Shown: positions 17,185-29,676, numbered from the stretch's first letter. The stretch: 64,000 nt of DNA from JAAYHG01 sp012735455 (GCA_050951365.1 JBMNIX010000015.1:1-64000); one strand, 5' to 3'. The notes: generated from the letters alone by a model not told the origin. Numbers and translations: made by a program.

Positions 17185-18273
17185 TTAGTCAAGAAAGTCC
17201 TTGAGCCTTTTGCTACGGCTCGGATGACGTAGTTTACGGAGGGCCTTGGCCTCGATCTGGCGGATGCGCTCCCGGGTAACACCAAAGGTTTGTCCCACCT
17301 CTTCCAGGGTGCGCGCTCGCCCATCGTCCAAGCCAAACCTGAGCCGCAGTACCTTCTTTTCCCGCGGCGTCAGGGTCTCCAGTACCTCTTCCAATTGCTC
17401 CCGCAGTAGAGAGAAGGAAGCAGCATCTGCTGGAGAGGGTGCTTCTTGATCCTCAATAAAGTCTCCCAGATGACTGTCCTCTTCCTCACCAATGGGCGTT
17501 TCCAGAGAAACAGGCTCTTGAGCGATCTTTTGGATCTCCCGCACCCGTTCTACGCTTATCCCCATCTCCTCGGCGATTTCCTCAGGCAGGGGTTCCCGCC
17601 CCAGTTCCTGGAGGAGTTGGCGCTGCACCCGTACCAAGCGGTTAATGGTCTCCACCATATGCACCGGTATACGAATGGTTCTGGCCTGATCGGCGATGGC
17701 CCTAGTGATGGCCTGGCGTATCCACCAGGTAGCGTAGGTACTGAACTTAAAGCCCTTGCGGTAATCAAACTTCTCTACAGCCTTGAGGAGGCCTAGATTT
17801 CCTTCCTGAATAAGGTCCAGAAACAGCATGCCGCGCCCAACATACCGCTTGGCGATACTAACCACCAGGCGTAGATTGGCCTCTGCCAAGCGTCGGCGCG
17901 CGAACATATCGCCTTTCTCAATACGGGTAGCCAGCTCTATCTCTTCCTCAGCAGTTAGGAGGGGTACACGGCCGATTTCCTTCAGGTACATGCGCACCGG
18001 ATCGTCAACAGCTATACCCTCCGGCACGCTCAGGTCCACGTCCTGGTCCTCTGCCGACGTTTCCACTAGGGGTTCGACATTGCCGCCTTCATCCATGACT
18101 TCGATGCCTGCTTCCGCCAGGGTGCCGTAGATACGGTCAATTTGATCCGCATCCAGGTCTACGTTTTGCAGTGCATCCATTATTTCCGCGTAAGTCAGGC
18201 TGCCTTGTTTCTTGCCTTTTTTTATTAGTTCAGCTAGGCCCTCAATGGCGATCAGGTCATCCTTTTTCGGCAT
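17185..18273 (-). CDS. Primary RNA polymerase sigma factor SigA (RpoD)
   Basis: A 362-residue group 1 sigma factor. The short N-terminal 1.1-type helical region leads to region 1.2 (DDPVRMYLKEIGRVPLLT) and region 2 (LDLIQEGNLGLLKAVEKFD and FSTYATWWIRQAITRAIADQ). Region 3 is SLETPIGEEEDSHLGDFIED and region 4.2 is FGVTRERIRQIEAKALRKL. Start ATG 18273 follows GAAGGGGGGACGAGAC and overlaps the true end of dnaG by 17 bases, the usual dnaG-sigA macromolecular synthesis operon. The promoters in this window match its TTGACA/TATAAT consensus. Confidence 0.98.
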   Translation of the reverse strand: MPKKDDLIAIEGLAELIKKGKKQGSLTYAEIMDALQNVDLDADQIDRIYGTLAEAGIEVMDEGGNVEPLVETSAEDQDVDLSVPEGIAVDDPVRMYLKEIGRVPLLTAEEEIELATRIEKGDMFARRRLAEANLRLVVSIAKRYVGRGMLFLDLIQEGNLGLLKAVEKFDYRKGFKFSTYATWWIRQAITRAIADQARTIRIPVHMVETINRLVRVQRQLLQELGREPLPEEIAEEMGISVERVREIQKIAQEPVSLETPIGEEEDSHLGDFIEDQEAPSPADAASFSLLREQLEEVLETLTPREKKVLRLRFGLDDGRARTLEEVGQTFGVTRERIRQIEAKALRKLRHPSRSKRLKDFLD

Positions 18274-20124
18274 GTCTCGTCCCCCCTTCCTTCCGGCCTC
18301 CTGGGGAAATACTCATTTGGCCCGGTTGTTTCAAGGAATTAGCCCTTTGCAATAGGGCGGTGAGTCTACGTATTAGATTCGCGCTTGCTTCGTTTTTCCC
18401 TTCTCTGTTAAGAGAAATAATTTCTCTTCTCACCTGCTGTATCTCGGCTTCCACCCAGAGGCGTTCCAGGAAACGCAGGTAGTCGTCAGCTAGTTTTTGG
18501 GGGTCTCCTGTCGGCTGTTGCACTACAGCCATCTGAGCCAAGAACTCTTGGGCACCCGCACTGTCTAGGCACTCGCCCACTTGGGGAATGAAAATTCCCT
18601 CTCTCCCTGTCGATAAAGAGTGAGCAGTGTTGCCAAAACTTCTGCCTGGGGCAGATCTCCCAGTTTTTCCGCTGTAACCCGGGCGACTATCTTCTCGCGG
18701 ACCTCAGGGTTAGTGAGAAATAGTCTGCATAAACCGGCCAGGGCCTTAGCCTCCGCTCGCCGCGCCGCCGGTATCAAAGGATTACGTTTTACATTAGAGG
18801 CTGCTGCAGCTTTGTCTTCGGTAATTGGTCTAGCTGCACGTCGGATTTCTGCAGCCAGCGCTTCCATGCTTAGTCCCAGTTCTTGGGCCACCTTTCTGGT
18901 ATACTCTTCCCTTTCCACTAGGCTATCTATACCTAATAATACCGGTACCATGCCGCGAGCTATGGCTACTCGTCCCTCTAGCGTCTCCCGGCCATACTCT
19001 GCCACTAGGCGTTGGTACTGATAGTCTGGAAGCGGTAGCGCTTCCTTCACTAGAACAGCAAAGGCGTCTGCACCGGCGCTCTTAAGAAATTCGTCCGGGT
19101 CCTTGCCCACAGGAACTTGAAGTACTCGTACCCCTAGACCCGCGGAGCGCACCAGGGCTAAACCTCGCTGAGTAGCTGCCTGCCCGGCGGCATCAGCATC
19201 GTAACCAATGTAGACCTTATCGGTGAAGCGCTTTATTAGGTCGATCTGTTCGCGGGTAAGGGCCGTTCCCAGGGAGGCAACGGCCCAGGTGAAGCCAAAT
19301 TGGTGGCAAGTCAAGGCATCCAGGTACCCCTCGACAATAAGGGCACGGTTTTCTTTCTCGATGCTGGCCCGGGCCCGCTCCAAGGCGTAAAGGACACGGC
19401 TTTTTTGGTAGATAAGAGTCTCAGGTGAGTTGAGGTACTTAGGCTCTCCCGGCCCGAGAATACGACCTCCGAAAGCAACCACCCGGCCACGCAGATCCCG
19501 AATAGGGAACATCAGCCGGTTGCGAAAGCGGTCGTAGGCCCCTCCTCCCCGTTGGCGCGGTATTGCCAAGCCTGCCTTCACAGCTACATCCGTACTGACA
19601 CCAGCACGCCGCAGATAATCCAACAGTCCTTGCCAATCAGGCAGTGCAAAGCCCAGGCCAAAATCCTGGGCTACAGCAGGGTCTATTCCTCGCCGGGACA
19701 GGTAGGAACGGGCAACCTCTCCAGACTTGCCCAAGAGCTGCGTCTGGAAATATTCCTGAGCCAGGGCATTAGCCCTGTAAAGCTTCTCCCGTTCCCCCAT
19801 TCGCCGGGTTTCCTCCGCTGTACGCATGGGCAGGGGAAGGTGAGCACGTTGTGCCAACAGCCTAACAGCTTCGGGAAAATCCACCTTCTCGCGCTGCTTG
19901 ATAAACTCAAAAACGTCTCCGCCTACATTACAACCAAAGCAATAAAACATCTGTTTCTCTCGGTTAACACTAAAGGACGGAGTATCCTCATTATGAAAGG
20001 GACACAAGCCCACATAGTTGTTGCCTACTTTTTTCAGGCGCACGTATTCGCTGACCACAGACACAATGTCGCTGGCAGAACGCAGCTCTTGAATAAACTC
20101 CGCTGGGAAAGCTCTTCCTGCCAC
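18257..20124 (-). CDS. DNA primase DnaG, frameshift near 18583-18586
   Basis: About 622 residues after adding one base at the four-C run (minus strand, 18586-18583). The zinc-finger domain has CPFH near residue 40 and FYCFGC near 61. The TOPRIM core has LIVEGYLDAL and YIGYDADAAGQ. The C-terminal helicase-binding region continues in the shifted frame as VGECLDSAGAQEFLAQ to the stop at 18257. As written, the upstream frame stops five codons after the shift. Primase is essential, so this is most likely a consensus error. Start GTG 20124 has GGGGGGGAGTCCA directly upstream; the frame runs further upstream but overlaps the DUF188 gene. It is co-transcribed with sigA. Confidence 0.95.
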
Positions 20125-20149
20125 TGGACTCCCCCCCAAACCTGCCTTC

Positions 20150-20617
20150 TTACTCTTCGGCAGGAGCAGGCAATTTCCTGCTTGCCTGTCCAGATTTGAG
20201 GAGCAGGGCCCGGAGAGCAGCACTAAAGGCTAGGTCGTCGGAGCGAGTTCTTGGGCGCGGGCCACGTTCACGTCCTCCAGCGCGCCGTATTTTGCTGCTT
20301 AGATAGCGCCGCTGGAGAAACCCGTCAATATTTTCGTGTGTAAACACCGTCCCATACGGCGAGAGGGCTTTCGCTCCTTTGCTCAGGACTAGAGCCGCCA
20401 AACCGTAGTCACCCGTAATCACCAGATCCCCGGCCCGAACACGAGCGAAAATAGCCAGATCGGCGGCCTCCGGGGCATTGTCCACAACGATAACCTCTCC
20501 CTCCTGTGGTAGGTGGGCTACACTGGCCACCGTCAGTACGCTAACCCCATGTTCAGCCGCAATCTGGCGTGTCAGCGAGGTTACTGGGCATGCGTCTGCA
20601 TCGATAAGGATTCTCAT
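20150..20617 (-). CDS. DUF188 (UPF0178, YaiI/YqxD) family protein
   Basis: A 155-residue protein with a PIN-like nuclease fold. The N-terminus MRILIDADACPVTS and the motif ITGDYGLAALVLSKGA are the family signatures, with acidic residues DAD, DN and GDYGLA placed like a metal-dependent nuclease site. The activity has not been settled. It lies 25 bases upstream of dnaG, the same place as yqxD in Bacillus, so it shares the operon. Confidence 0.92.
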   Translation of the reverse strand: MRILIDADACPVTSLTRQIAAEHGVSVLTVASVAHLPQEGEVIVVDNAPEAADLAIFARVRAGDLVITGDYGLAALVLSKGAKALSPYGTVFTHENIDGFLQRRYLSSKIRRAGGRERGPRPRTRSDDLAFSAALRALLLKSGQASRKLPAPAEE

Positions 20618-20651
20618 TGTGTAATTATGCCCGCCTTAGTGGGAAAATATT

Positions 20652-20963
20652 CTAATCGGCATTCAGGTTCACCCGCGTACAACTGACGCAGCGGCGGCAA
20701 TAACTAAGGTCCGGAAGGATTATGTCGTACAGGCCACAGCGCAGCAGTACCACGCTTTCGCCGCCGTTGAAAAAACGTTTGCTTGGCTCTAAGTAAAGGC
20801 AGTGTTCACCGGCCAGAATTGCCGGTATGCTGCAGCCGGCACAGGCCCGCTCAGTTTGGATCTCGGAGGCACTGAGATCCACCTCACCGGCCAGACAGCG
20901 GTACCTCGGCTCTCCGCTCTCCTCCTGCGCTATGGGGATGCGGAAGATGCAAGGGTTGCTCAC
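20652..20963 (-). CDS. Cysteine-rich protein of unknown function
   Basis: 103 residues with nine cysteines, including C41-x2-C44 and the cluster C89-x2-C92-x2-C95. Such spacing suggests a zinc or iron-sulfur site, but I do not recognise the family. Start GTG 20963 follows GGGGGACTTGGC. It sits between dgt and the DUF188 gene on the same strand, 34 bases from the latter, so it is probably part of the dnaG operon. Confidence 0.65.
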   Translation of the reverse strand: MSNPCIFRIPIAQEESGEPRYRCLAGEVDLSASEIQTERACAGCSIPAILAGEHCLYLEPSKRFFNGGESVVLLRCGLYDIILPDLSYCRRCVSCTRVNLNAD

Positions 20964-21064
20964 GCCAAGTCCCCCTTTCGCACCCTCTTTATCTAACCAA
21001 TCTTATGGGTGAGAAAGTGAGAATATGTCTCGACATTATGATGTCAAGGCATCAGGCGTCGGAT

Positions 21065-22066
21065 TCAGGACTGTTTGCCCCAAGCCCGGGGAAGGAAGCA
21101 GCGCAGGAACTCGGAACGAGCAAAGCGATCGGTCATCCCGGCTATATAGTCACAGGTAGCCTGTTCCACTGAACCAGAGGCAGCCTTCATATACTCCTCA
21201 GGCAGCTCTTCCTTGTGGGCAAGATAGTAGTGGTAGAGCTCCTTCACCACGTGACGTGCCTTGTCGTCTTCGCTCTTGGCCGGTGAGCCAATGTACACGC
21301 GGCTGAACAGAAACTGCCTCAGCTCCAGGGTGGCAGCCCCCACCTCGTCGCTCATGGCTATGCGTTCTAGTTTTTGGCTTTCACGAATGACATCGTGCAC
21401 CATGGTGTCAATGCGTTGGCTGTGGCCGTGCCCCAGAACGGCAAGGATTTCGGCCGGCACCTCACAGAGAGTAATAATCCCGGCACGCACAGCATCATCC
21501 AAATCGTGATTGATGTAGGCTATGCGGTCAGCCAGTCGTACTATCTCCCCTTCGGGGGTAGCAGGGATCCCTGGCCCAGAGTGATGACAAATACCGTCCC
21601 GCACCTCCCAGGTCAGGTTCAGGCCTGTGCCCCGCTCCAGCACATCTACCACGCGCAGGCTCTGCTCATTGTGCCTAAAGCCGCCAGGATGGATCTCGCT
21701 CAGGGCCGCCTCCCCGGTGTGCCCAAAGGGGGTGTGCCCCAGGTCGTGGCCCAGAGCAATGGCCTCGGTCAGGTCTTCGTTCAGTTTGAGAGCTCGAGCC
21801 ACAGTACGAGCGATCTGAGCCACTTCTAAGGTATGGGTTAGGCGGGTACGGTAGTGGTCTCCTTCAGGGGAGATGAAGACCTGAGTTTTGTGTTCCAGGC
21901 GGCGGAAGGCCTTGGAGTGGATGATGCGGTCCCGATCACGCTGAAAGGCAGTGCGGACATCGCACTCGGCCTCAGGCCGCTGGCGGCCGCGGCTGTTCTT
22001 CACCAGAGTAGCCCACGAGGCCAGCTCCCTGACTTCCCTCTCTTCGCATTGTTCGCGAATAAGCAT
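21065..22066 (-). CDS. Deoxyguanosinetriphosphate triphosphohydrolase-like protein (Dgt)
   Basis: A 333-residue HD-domain phosphohydrolase. It contains RDRDRIIHSKAFRRLEHKTQ, the first metal His in RTRLTHTLEVAQIART and the HD pair in ALGHDLGHTPFGHTGE; the last metal Asp lies in RLADRIAYINHDLDDA. By family it hydrolyses dNTPs to nucleosides and triphosphate, controlling dNTP pools. Start ATG 22066 has AAGGAGGTGAGCCG; the frame extends 14 codons further without a ribosome site. Between ppdK and dnaG, the same neighbourhood as in Moorella-type genomes. Confidence 0.93.
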   Translation of the reverse strand: MLIREQCEEREVRELASWATLVKNSRGRQRPEAECDVRTAFQRDRDRIIHSKAFRRLEHKTQVFISPEGDHYRTRLTHTLEVAQIARTVARALKLNEDLTEAIALGHDLGHTPFGHTGEAALSEIHPGGFRHNEQSLRVVDVLERGTGLNLTWEVRDGICHHSGPGIPATPEGEIVRLADRIAYINHDLDDAVRAGIITLCEVPAEILAVLGHGHSQRIDTMVHDVIRESQKLERIAMSDEVGAATLELRQFLFSRVYIGSPAKSEDDKARHVVKELYHYYLAHKEELPEEYMKAASGSVEQATCDYIAGMTDRFARSEFLRCFLPRAWGKQS

Positions 22067-22111
22067 CGGCTCACCTCCTTGAGAGTGAATATAAGCAGGC
22101 GAAGCCACAGA

Positions 22112-22133
22112 GGCCCGCGCGGGAGCGCGGGCC
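22112..22133 (-). terminator. GC-rich hairpin after ppdK
   Basis: GGCCCGCG and CGCGGGCC pair around a short loop, between the ppdK stop (22141) and the dgt start. There is no T run, so it may be an attenuating stem rather than a full stop. Confidence 0.4.
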
Positions 22134-22140
22134 TAAAGGT

Positions 22141-24779
<2,639 letters not shown>

Positions 24780-24783
<4 letters not shown>

Positions 24784-25598
24784 AAATTGTCCCCCTTGCC
24801 AATCATTTGGATGATCTTAGTTGCAATCTCTTCCACCGCCATGTTGGTTACATCCAGGACGCGGCATTTTAGCCGGGCCATAATCTCTGCTGCATAGGCC
24901 ACCTCCTTCTGAATTCGAGCTGTACTGGCGTAGTCTGCATGGGCTTCCAAGCCCATGGTTCTAAGTCGCTCTTGTCTGATCTCTCCCAATTTAGTGGGGG
25001 ACACCGTAAGGCCGATTATCTTCTCTGGCGGGATGAGGAACAATTCATCCGGTGGTGCCACACCTGGGACTAAGGGAAGATTGGCACTTCTTATTTTCTG
25101 GTGCGCCAGATAAAGAGAAAGTGGCGTTTTTGAGGTACGAGAGATACCAATCAGTACCACATCGGCCCAAATAAGACCACGCGGGTCTTTCCCATTATCG
25201 TAGCGCACGGCAAAATCTATGGCCTCCATGCGCTCGAAGTATTCTTCATCCAGGCGGTGTACTAAGCCTGCCTTTAGCTCAGGGGGGCCAGGCATTATAC
25301 CCTCCAAGGCCCCTAAGATAGGCCCCATTATGTCCACGGCAGGGATTCCCCGCTCTGCCGCTCCTTTCGCCACAGCCTGTCTCAGCTCCGGCAGCACAAA
25401 GGTGTATGCCAAGACGCAGTTCTTGCCCTCGGCTTCCTTGAGTACTTCTTCAACATGAGAAGGTTCGGCCACAAAGGGCACGCGCCGAATCTTGGCCTCA
25501 TGCGCACTGAACTGGCTCAGTGCCGCGCGCACAACCAGCTCTGCTGTTTCACCCAGGGAGTCCGAAAGAACAAAAACTAGCGGTCGTTCTTCTTTAAT
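24780..25598 (-). CDS. Pyruvate, phosphate dikinase regulatory protein (DUF299 kinase/pyrophosphorylase), apparent ATT start
   Basis: About 272 residues. Bifunctional: it phosphorylates PPDK on the Thr near its catalytic His using ADP and reverses this with phosphate. The nucleotide loop GISRTSKTPLSLYLA is present at about residue 150. The conserved N-terminus KEERPLVFVLSDSLGETAE is encoded upstream of the first GTG (25532), so that start would cut an essential motif. Going up the frame, the only codon placed behind a ribosome site (GGAGGGAGGACAG) is ATT at 25598; there is no ATG, GTG or TTG between it and the stop. Either an AUU start is used or there is a base error. The gene overlaps ppdK. 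Confidence 0.9.
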
Positions 25599-25612
25599 CT
25601 GTCCTCCCTCCT

Positions 25613-26266
25613 TTACAGTATCCTTTCCCCTAACTCAGCAAAGAGCTTTGTGATTGTAGTCCGGCTGATGCTACCGAGCACTTCAAGGACGGCTTCATTG
25701 TGGGTTGAGGATTCTTCACCTGCGACCTTGGGCCGTACTACCGGTAGCACCTCCACCTGGTAGGCCACCATCTTACTGGCTGCGCTAAAGACGCTTTCCT
25801 CTGGAGCAGCTGTTATCACCTGCGGCACCCGGGTCATGACCACGCCAACGGGTATGCTTCGGAAATCCGCTTGGCCCAAGCTTAGGCGCAAGATGTCATG
25901 CCGGGCAACCACCCCAGCCAGCAAGCCATCGTCATCTACAACAAAAATCGTGCCCACATCTTCTAAGATCATGGTCACCAAGGCGTCATACACCGAAGCC
26001 CCGGAGCTTACCACCACAGGGACCATCTTAACATCACCGACTGTAAGCTCGCGATAATCCGTCAGAGCCTCTGTCGCCCCCTGGCCAATATAAGTATAGC
26101 CTACACGGGGCTTAGCCTCTAGTATGCCCGCCATGGTGAGAATAGTAAGGTCAGGCCGCAGGGTAGCACGGGTCAAGTTAAGGTGGCTAGCAATCTGCTC
26201 ACCTGTTATGGGACCCTGGCCCCTAACAATGGTCACAATTTTCTTTTGCCGTGGGGTAAGCTGAAT
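25613..26266 (-). CDS. CBS-domain transcriptional repressor (CcpN-like)
   Basis: About 217 residues. An N-terminal winged helix (GPITGEQIASHLNLTRATLRPDLTILTMAG) is followed by two CBS domains (about 75-130 and 135-200). In Bacillus the CcpN relative represses gluconeogenic genes; here it lies 14 bases ahead of the PPDK regulator and ppdK, so it probably controls PEP/pyruvate flux. The start is unclear. GTG 26236 has no ribosome site and loses the conserved IQLTPRQKKI. ATT 26266 has GAGGG nine bases upstream and keeps it. ATG 26273 would also fit (MSIQLTPRQ) if one G near 26270 is an extra base. Confidence 0.88.
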   Translation of the reverse strand: MQLTPRQKKIVTIVRGQGPITGEQIASHLNLTRATLRPDLTILTMAGILEAKPRVGYTYIGQGATEALTDYRELTVGDVKMVPVVVSSGASVYDALVTMILEDVGTIFVVDDDGLLAGVVARHDILRLSLGQADFRSIPVGVVMTRVPQVITAAPEESVFSAASKMVAYQVEVLPVVRPKVAGEESSTHNEAVLEVLGSISRTTITKLFAELGERIL

Positions 26267-26367
26267 AGACCATCACCCTCTTTCGGCAGCCGGGACATTC
26301 ACACTGTGCATACTTCTTCCTACTGGCAAAAACTCCTGCTTGCGAGGCCCACCGTGCTGCTCGAGCC

Positions 26368-28452
26368 CTAATTCTCTTCCACCAAACGGCTAAAATCTGC
26401 CACTCTTAACCCCAGATCGCGCAACTCTCTCACCAGGGCTAAACGATTTGCCCGCACGTCTTTCTCAGGAGCCATAACCAGCACGGCGTCGAAGAAACGA
26501 TTCACAGGGTCAACCAAGGATGCAAAGAGCTCTAGAGCTTGACGGTAGTCTTCGGACGTTAACAGGTCCAAGAGTTCTTTTTTTACGGCAGTGTAGCGGG
26601 CAAAAAGGTCCTTCTCTGCCTGGTCAACAAAAAGGTTGGGGTCTATAGGTTCTACACCAGCATGACGGGCAAGATTGTTCACTCGGGTAAAAGCGGTGAG
26701 CACCTGAGTAAAGAAGTCTTCACGTCTTACCTTAGCAATACTGTCCGCCCGACGATAGGCCTGCGTGGGCTGGTCCGGCAACACTGCCAGCACAGCCTCC
26801 ACTACATCATAACGCAGACCGCGATCCTCTAATGCCGCGCGCAGGCGCTGGGAGAAAAAGTCTCTCACCTCAGCACTGACCTCTTCTGCCGGCCGTGGCA
26901 GCAGGCCTTGTTCTGAATACAGTCCCACCGCCCGCTCTATCAAATCTCCCAGGGCGAGATCCAGTTCTGCCTCCAAGATAATGCTCACACTACCACTGGC
27001 CAAACGCCGCAGGGCATAAGGATCCTGGGAACCAGTTGGTATGAGACCAGCACCAAAGCACCCTACAATGGTGTCCAGTTTATCCGCCAGGGCCAAGAGA
27101 GAGCCTGTCAAGGTGACAGGGAGCTCATCTCCGGCAAAACGGGGCAAGTACTGTTCGCCAATGGCGTGTGCCACACTGGCATGTTCTCCTGAGAGAATGG
27201 CATACTCACGCCCCATGGTACCCTGAAGCTCGGTAAACTCATACACCATGTTAGTGGTCAAATCCGCCTTGGCTAGGTGCGCCGCCCGCACCACGAAATC
27301 CGCTGCCGCCCCTTCTAGACCTGCTACGGCCGCCAGATGTTCTGCCAGTCTCTCTAAACGCTGGGTCTTGTCGTATAAAGTACCCAGGTCTTCTTGGAAG
27401 ACAATATGCTTTAAGCGCTCGACTCGGTCTGCCAGGGGAATTTTTTTATCTTCTTCAAAGAAGAAACGGGCATCGGCTAGACGAGCACGTAGGACTTTTT
27501 CATTCCCTTCGCGCACTATGTCCAGATGTTCCGCAGTGCCATTTTTAACCGCGATGAAGTAAGGGAAAAGCTCTCCTTCGTGATCCACTATTGGGAAGTA
27601 GCGCTGGTGGTCCTTCATAGGGGTTACCACTACCTCTGAAGGTAGGGCAAGGTAGTCGCTGGAGAAAGACCCCAATAGGGCCGTGGGATACTCCACCAAG
27701 TAGATAACCTCTGTGAGCAAATCCTCTGGCCAGAGCACGCGGCCACCTATTTCTTTGGCCAAGGCCTCCCCCTGGGCGCGAATGATCTGCCGCCGCTCTT
27801 CCGGATCCAGCACAACGTAGGCCTGCTCCAACTGGGAAAAGTACTGATCCGGATCTGCTACTACAAAGGGACCTGGAGCGCGGAAACGGTGACCGTAGGT
27901 GGTGCGCCCACTTACTATGTCATCCAAGCTAAATTCCACCACACTGGAACCGAAGAGGGCCAAGAGCCAGCGAATGGGCCGAGCAAAGCGCAGGTCTCTA
28001 CTCCCCCAACGCATGGGGCGCGGGAAGGAGAGGGAAGTTATGATCTCCGGCAATAGAACCGCAAGAACCGTCTGGGTACTCTGGCTTTCCTCTCGTTTGG
28101 TGACAAAAACATACTCACCGCCTTCCACCTGCCGCACCGTAAGGTCTGCAAGCTCCACCCCTTGGCTTCTGGCAAAGCCCTCGGCAGCCCGAGTGGGCTT
28201 TCCTTCAGGCGTAAAAGCGGCCCGGGCCGGTGGGCCTTTCACCTCGTACTGGCGGGGCTGCGTTTCCTCCTGCAGACCGCGCACGAGTAGAACCAGCCGC
28301 CTGGGTGTACCATAGGTGTGGATCTCTCCGTAGGTAAGGCGTGCAATGGCCAACCGCTCCTCAGCAGCACTGCGCAGTGCATCTAAGGTGTGCGGCATAA
28401 GACGCGCCGGTATCTCTTCGCAACCGATCTCCAAGACAAAATCCCTTGTCAT
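26368..28452 (-). CDS. Glycyl-tRNA synthetase beta subunit
   Basis: A 694-residue subunit of the bacterial alpha2-beta2 GlyRS that holds tRNA-recognition and anticodon-binding domains. It begins MTRDFVLEIGCEEIPARLMP, the family hallmark. The core motif MRWGSRDLRFARPIRWLLAL and the C-terminal DALR-type region (FFDAVLVMAPEKDVRANRL) are present. Start ATG 28452 with GAGGAGGCTGTGCG overlaps the glyQ end; the frame's upstream extension lies inside glyQ. Expressed from the T-box-controlled glyQS operon. Confidence 0.97.
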   Translation of the reverse strand: MTRDFVLEIGCEEIPARLMPHTLDALRSAAEERLAIARLTYGEIHTYGTPRRLVLLVRGLQEETQPRQYEVKGPPARAAFTPEGKPTRAAEGFARSQGVELADLTVRQVEGGEYVFVTKREESQSTQTVLAVLLPEIITSLSFPRPMRWGSRDLRFARPIRWLLALFGSSVVEFSLDDIVSGRTTYGHRFRAPGPFVVADPDQYFSQLEQAYVVLDPEERRQIIRAQGEALAKEIGGRVLWPEDLLTEVIYLVEYPTALLGSFSSDYLALPSEVVVTPMKDHQRYFPIVDHEGELFPYFIAVKNGTAEHLDIVREGNEKVLRARLADARFFFEEDKKIPLADRVERLKHIVFQEDLGTLYDKTQRLERLAEHLAAVAGLEGAAADFVVRAAHLAKADLTTNMVYEFTELQGTMGREYAILSGEHASVAHAIGEQYLPRFAGDELPVTLTGSLLALADKLDTIVGCFGAGLIPTGSQDPYALRRLASGSVSIILEAELDLALGDLIERAVGLYSEQGLLPRPAEEVSAEVRDFFSQRLRAALEDRGLRYDVVEAVLAVLPDQPTQAYRRADSIAKVRREDFFTQVLTAFTRVNNLARHAGVEPIDPNLFVDQAEKDLFARYTAVKKELLDLLTSEDYRQALELFASLVDPVNRFFDAVLVMAPEKDVRANRLALVRELRDLGLRVADFSRLVEEN

Positions 28453-29333
28453 CGCACAGCCTCCTCTCGTTTGAGTAGCGGAAAGCCAAGCCTCTCCCGT
28501 TGAGCCACGTATGCCAGGGCACACTCCCGGGCAAGGGTACGCACTCGGCCGATAAAACTGGTGCGCTCGGTAACGCTGATCGCTCCCCTAGCATCCAGCA
28601 GGTTAAAGGTGTGAGAACACTTTAGGATGAAATCGTAGGCTGGGAACACCAGGTCTTTTTCCAGCAGCCGTCGCGCCTCTTTCTCGTACAGCTCAAAAAG
28701 AGTGAAGAGCATCTCCGGATCTGAGTCTTCAAAGTTGTAGTGGGAGTGCTCCACTTCAAACTGGTGAAATACATCACCGTAGGTGATACCCGGCACCCAT
28801 TCGATTGCGTAAACATTATCCTTCTTCTGGATGAACATAGATATGCGCTCCAGACCATAGGTGATCTCCGCTGAAACAGGCCGCGCCTCAAGACCTCCTA
28901 TCTGCTGAAAATAGGTAAACTGGGTTATCTCCATCCCGTCTAGCCAAACCTCCCAGCCAAGTCCCCATGCACCCAAGGTCGGTGACTCCCAGTTGTCCTC
29001 CACAAAACGGATATCGTGTTCAAGGGGGTCTATGCCCAAGGCCTTGAGACTATCCAAGTAGAGGTCCTGGATGTTGTCCGGCGAGGGTTTCATGATAACC
29101 TGGAACTGGTGATGCTGGTACAAACGGTTGGGGTTTTCGCCGTAACGCCCATCGGTGGGGCGACGGGACGGCTCCACGTAGGCCACATTCCACGGCTCCG
29201 GTCCCAGGGTACGCAAGAAGGTAGCAGGGTTCATGGTACCGGCGCCCTTCTCCACATCGTACGGTTGTGTCAAGATGCAGTTTTGTCCCGCCCAAAACTC
29301 CTGTAGCTTTAAGATGATCTCCTGGAAGTTCAC
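28449..29333 (-). CDS. Glycyl-tRNA synthetase alpha subunit
   Basis: A 294-residue class II catalytic subunit that activates glycine. Visible family blocks are ILTQPYDVEKGAGTMNPATF, EPSRRPTDGRYGENPNRLYQ, and the glycine-site region LGWEVWLDGMEITQFTYFQQ. Start GTG 29333 has AAGGAGGGCAAGAC; the frame extends 24 codons upstream toward the T-box but without a ribosome site. It overlaps glyS by four bases. Confidence 0.97.
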   Translation of the reverse strand: MNFQEIILKLQEFWAGQNCILTQPYDVEKGAGTMNPATFLRTLGPEPWNVAYVEPSRRPTDGRYGENPNRLYQHHQFQVIMKPSPDNIQDLYLDSLKALGIDPLEHDIRFVEDNWESPTLGAWGLGWEVWLDGMEITQFTYFQQIGGLEARPVSAEITYGLERISMFIQKKDNVYAIEWVPGITYGDVFHQFEVEHSHYNFEDSDPEMLFTLFELYEKEARRLLEKDLVFPAYDFILKCSHTFNLLDARGAISVTERTSFIGRVRTLARECALAYVAQRERLGFPLLKREEAVR

Positions 29334-29433
29334 GTCTTGCCCTCCTTTTTCGTATAGTTCCCGATACATCATGGCTTCGTGGGGTTTTCTTTGACTTAGG
29401 CTCACAGGATGCAGCCGCTCGCTCTGGGATCGT

Positions 29434-29670
29434 TCACCGCGAACGAGTAAAAAGTCTCATCCCCTTACTCAGGGACGAGACTTCTCCCGCGGTTCCACCC
29501 TGTTTGGCCAGCTTACGCCGACCCTCCTTAATTCTCGGCCTGAGGCTCCGGGACCCCCGTTCACCGGCTGGCCTGCAGGTTTCCACCTTCCCCGCTCTCT
29601 TTAAGGCCGCAACCGGTTACTCTTTCCCTTCATCGCACCGGTACAAGCGCCTGAGCTGCAATGCTAGTTT
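29434..29670 (-). promoter_or_regulatory. Glycine T-box riboswitch leader of glyQS
   Basis: Minus strand: stem I region with AGAGAG and GGTGGAAAC segments, then the T-box sequence AGGGTGGAACCGCGG (29503-29488), then a terminator hairpin. Uncharged tRNA-Gly pairs through its CCA end to the T-box and favours antitermination, so glyQS is made when glycyl-tRNA is low. Amino-acid specificity comes from the downstream genes; I did not assign the specifier codon. Confidence 0.93.
29447..29483 (-). terminator. Terminator half of the T-box switch
   Basis: AGTCTCGTCCCTGAG pairs with the following GGGGATGAGACT and runs into TTTTTA on the minus strand. It overlaps the alternative antiterminator formed with the T-box sequence. 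Confidence 0.85.
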
Positions 29671-29676
29671 AAACCT

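Noticed and set aside
29401..29660. tRNA-like hairpins between glyQ and recO
   Set aside because: The conserved T-box sequence and terminator explain the structure; no acceptor-stem/TPsiC pattern of a tRNA was found.
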